A stretch of DNA of 64,000 nucleotides from Paracoccus shanxieyensis (lineage in GTDB: Bacteria > Pseudomonadota > Alphaproteobacteria > Rhodobacterales > Rhodobacteraceae), in the NCBI RefSeq assembly GCF_009711265.1, contig NZ_WMII01000007.1, positions 147,685-211,684 of the forward strand. Reading direction: 5' to 3'. Below the pieces are notes generated by a model that saw only the letters and a program-made list of their open reading frames with translations, had not been told where the DNA came from and did not search any database. The position numbers were made by a program, and so were the translations under genes. Below are positions 63,942 to 64,000 of this stretch, one piece after another; the stretch's first letter is position 1, and the number at the start of each line of letters is the position of its first letter.

Positions 63942-64000
63942 GTTGGTGACGCTGGCGGTCACCGTCGATCTTCGGACAAGTTTCGGGTTGCGAGACCTTG

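Overview
The window is high-GC DNA from an alphaproteobacterium, most likely a Rhodobacteraceae member close to Paracoccus. This is inferred from GC-rich codon use, DctPQM TRAP and DctA/DctB/DctD systems, choXWV beside betIBA, an alphaproteobacterial SspB, DUF4169 plus RHH small proteins after fumC, ZapA, and a hisB-hisH-hisA-hisF-hisE order. About 66 protein genes and two identical tRNA-Asp(GUC) genes are present. Most are chromosomal housekeeping or carbon/nitrogen/sulfur uptake genes. No CRISPR array, complete insertion sequence or prophage was seen.

Layout. 1-3466: the end of a sugar ABC importer (ATPase, periplasmic binding protein) divergent from a GAF-type NarL-class histidine kinase and its response regulator. 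3448-15692: a sugar-acid block with a tandem-HTH GntR regulator and divergent Ldh_2 oxidoreductase, a FadR-type GntR regulator, a DctPQM TRAP transporter, then a tightly coupled catabolic run idnD-uxuA-uxuB-lgoD-like-uxaA that ends at 2-keto-3-deoxygluconate. 15836-20407: dctA divergent from dctB-dctD; the DctD copy has lost the sigma-54 contact loop and the Walker B glutamate. 20404-22929: a TonB-dependent receptor preceded by a 22-bp perfect palindrome and followed by a convergent MarR regulator. 23063-26990: tex, pdxY and a MOSC protein.

27082-31383: class Ib ribonucleotide reductase nrdHIEF on the minus strand, with two NrdR-box-like sites, a structured 5' leader and, further up, a nested inverted repeat. 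31384-42297: gloA, tyrS, anmK, an alanine-rich PRC-barrel protein, twin tRNA-Asp, sspB, a methyltransferase, fumC with DUF4169 and RHH genes, yebC, argP/argO and a DMT exporter. 42390-49255: choline uptake (choX-choW-choV) divergent from choline-to-betaine oxidation (betI-betB-betA). 49252-54584: DUF177, bamE, msrB, olsB-like, tgt, rnd and an MgtC-family protein. 54586-58245: the histidine genes hisB-H-A-F-E on the minus strand, interrupted by an opposite-strand DUF2147 gene. 58424-59351: a coiled-coil protein and zapA. 59649-63242: the sulfate importer sbp-cysT-cysW-cysA. 63411-64000: a truncated HSDR_N-type restriction-like gene, the clearest accessory-looking piece.

How the parts work together: TRAP and ABC importers bring in sugar acids and sugars. 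The uronate/aldonate enzymes, fumarase and DctA feed central carbon metabolism. The choline and sulfate modules are self-contained transport-plus-regulation units. The least ordinary signals are the degenerate DctD with its repeat-rich promoter region, the nrdH leader and the structured element upstream of it, the palindrome before the TonB receptor, and a short motif scattered in at least five intergenic regions. No clearly new multi-gene system was found.
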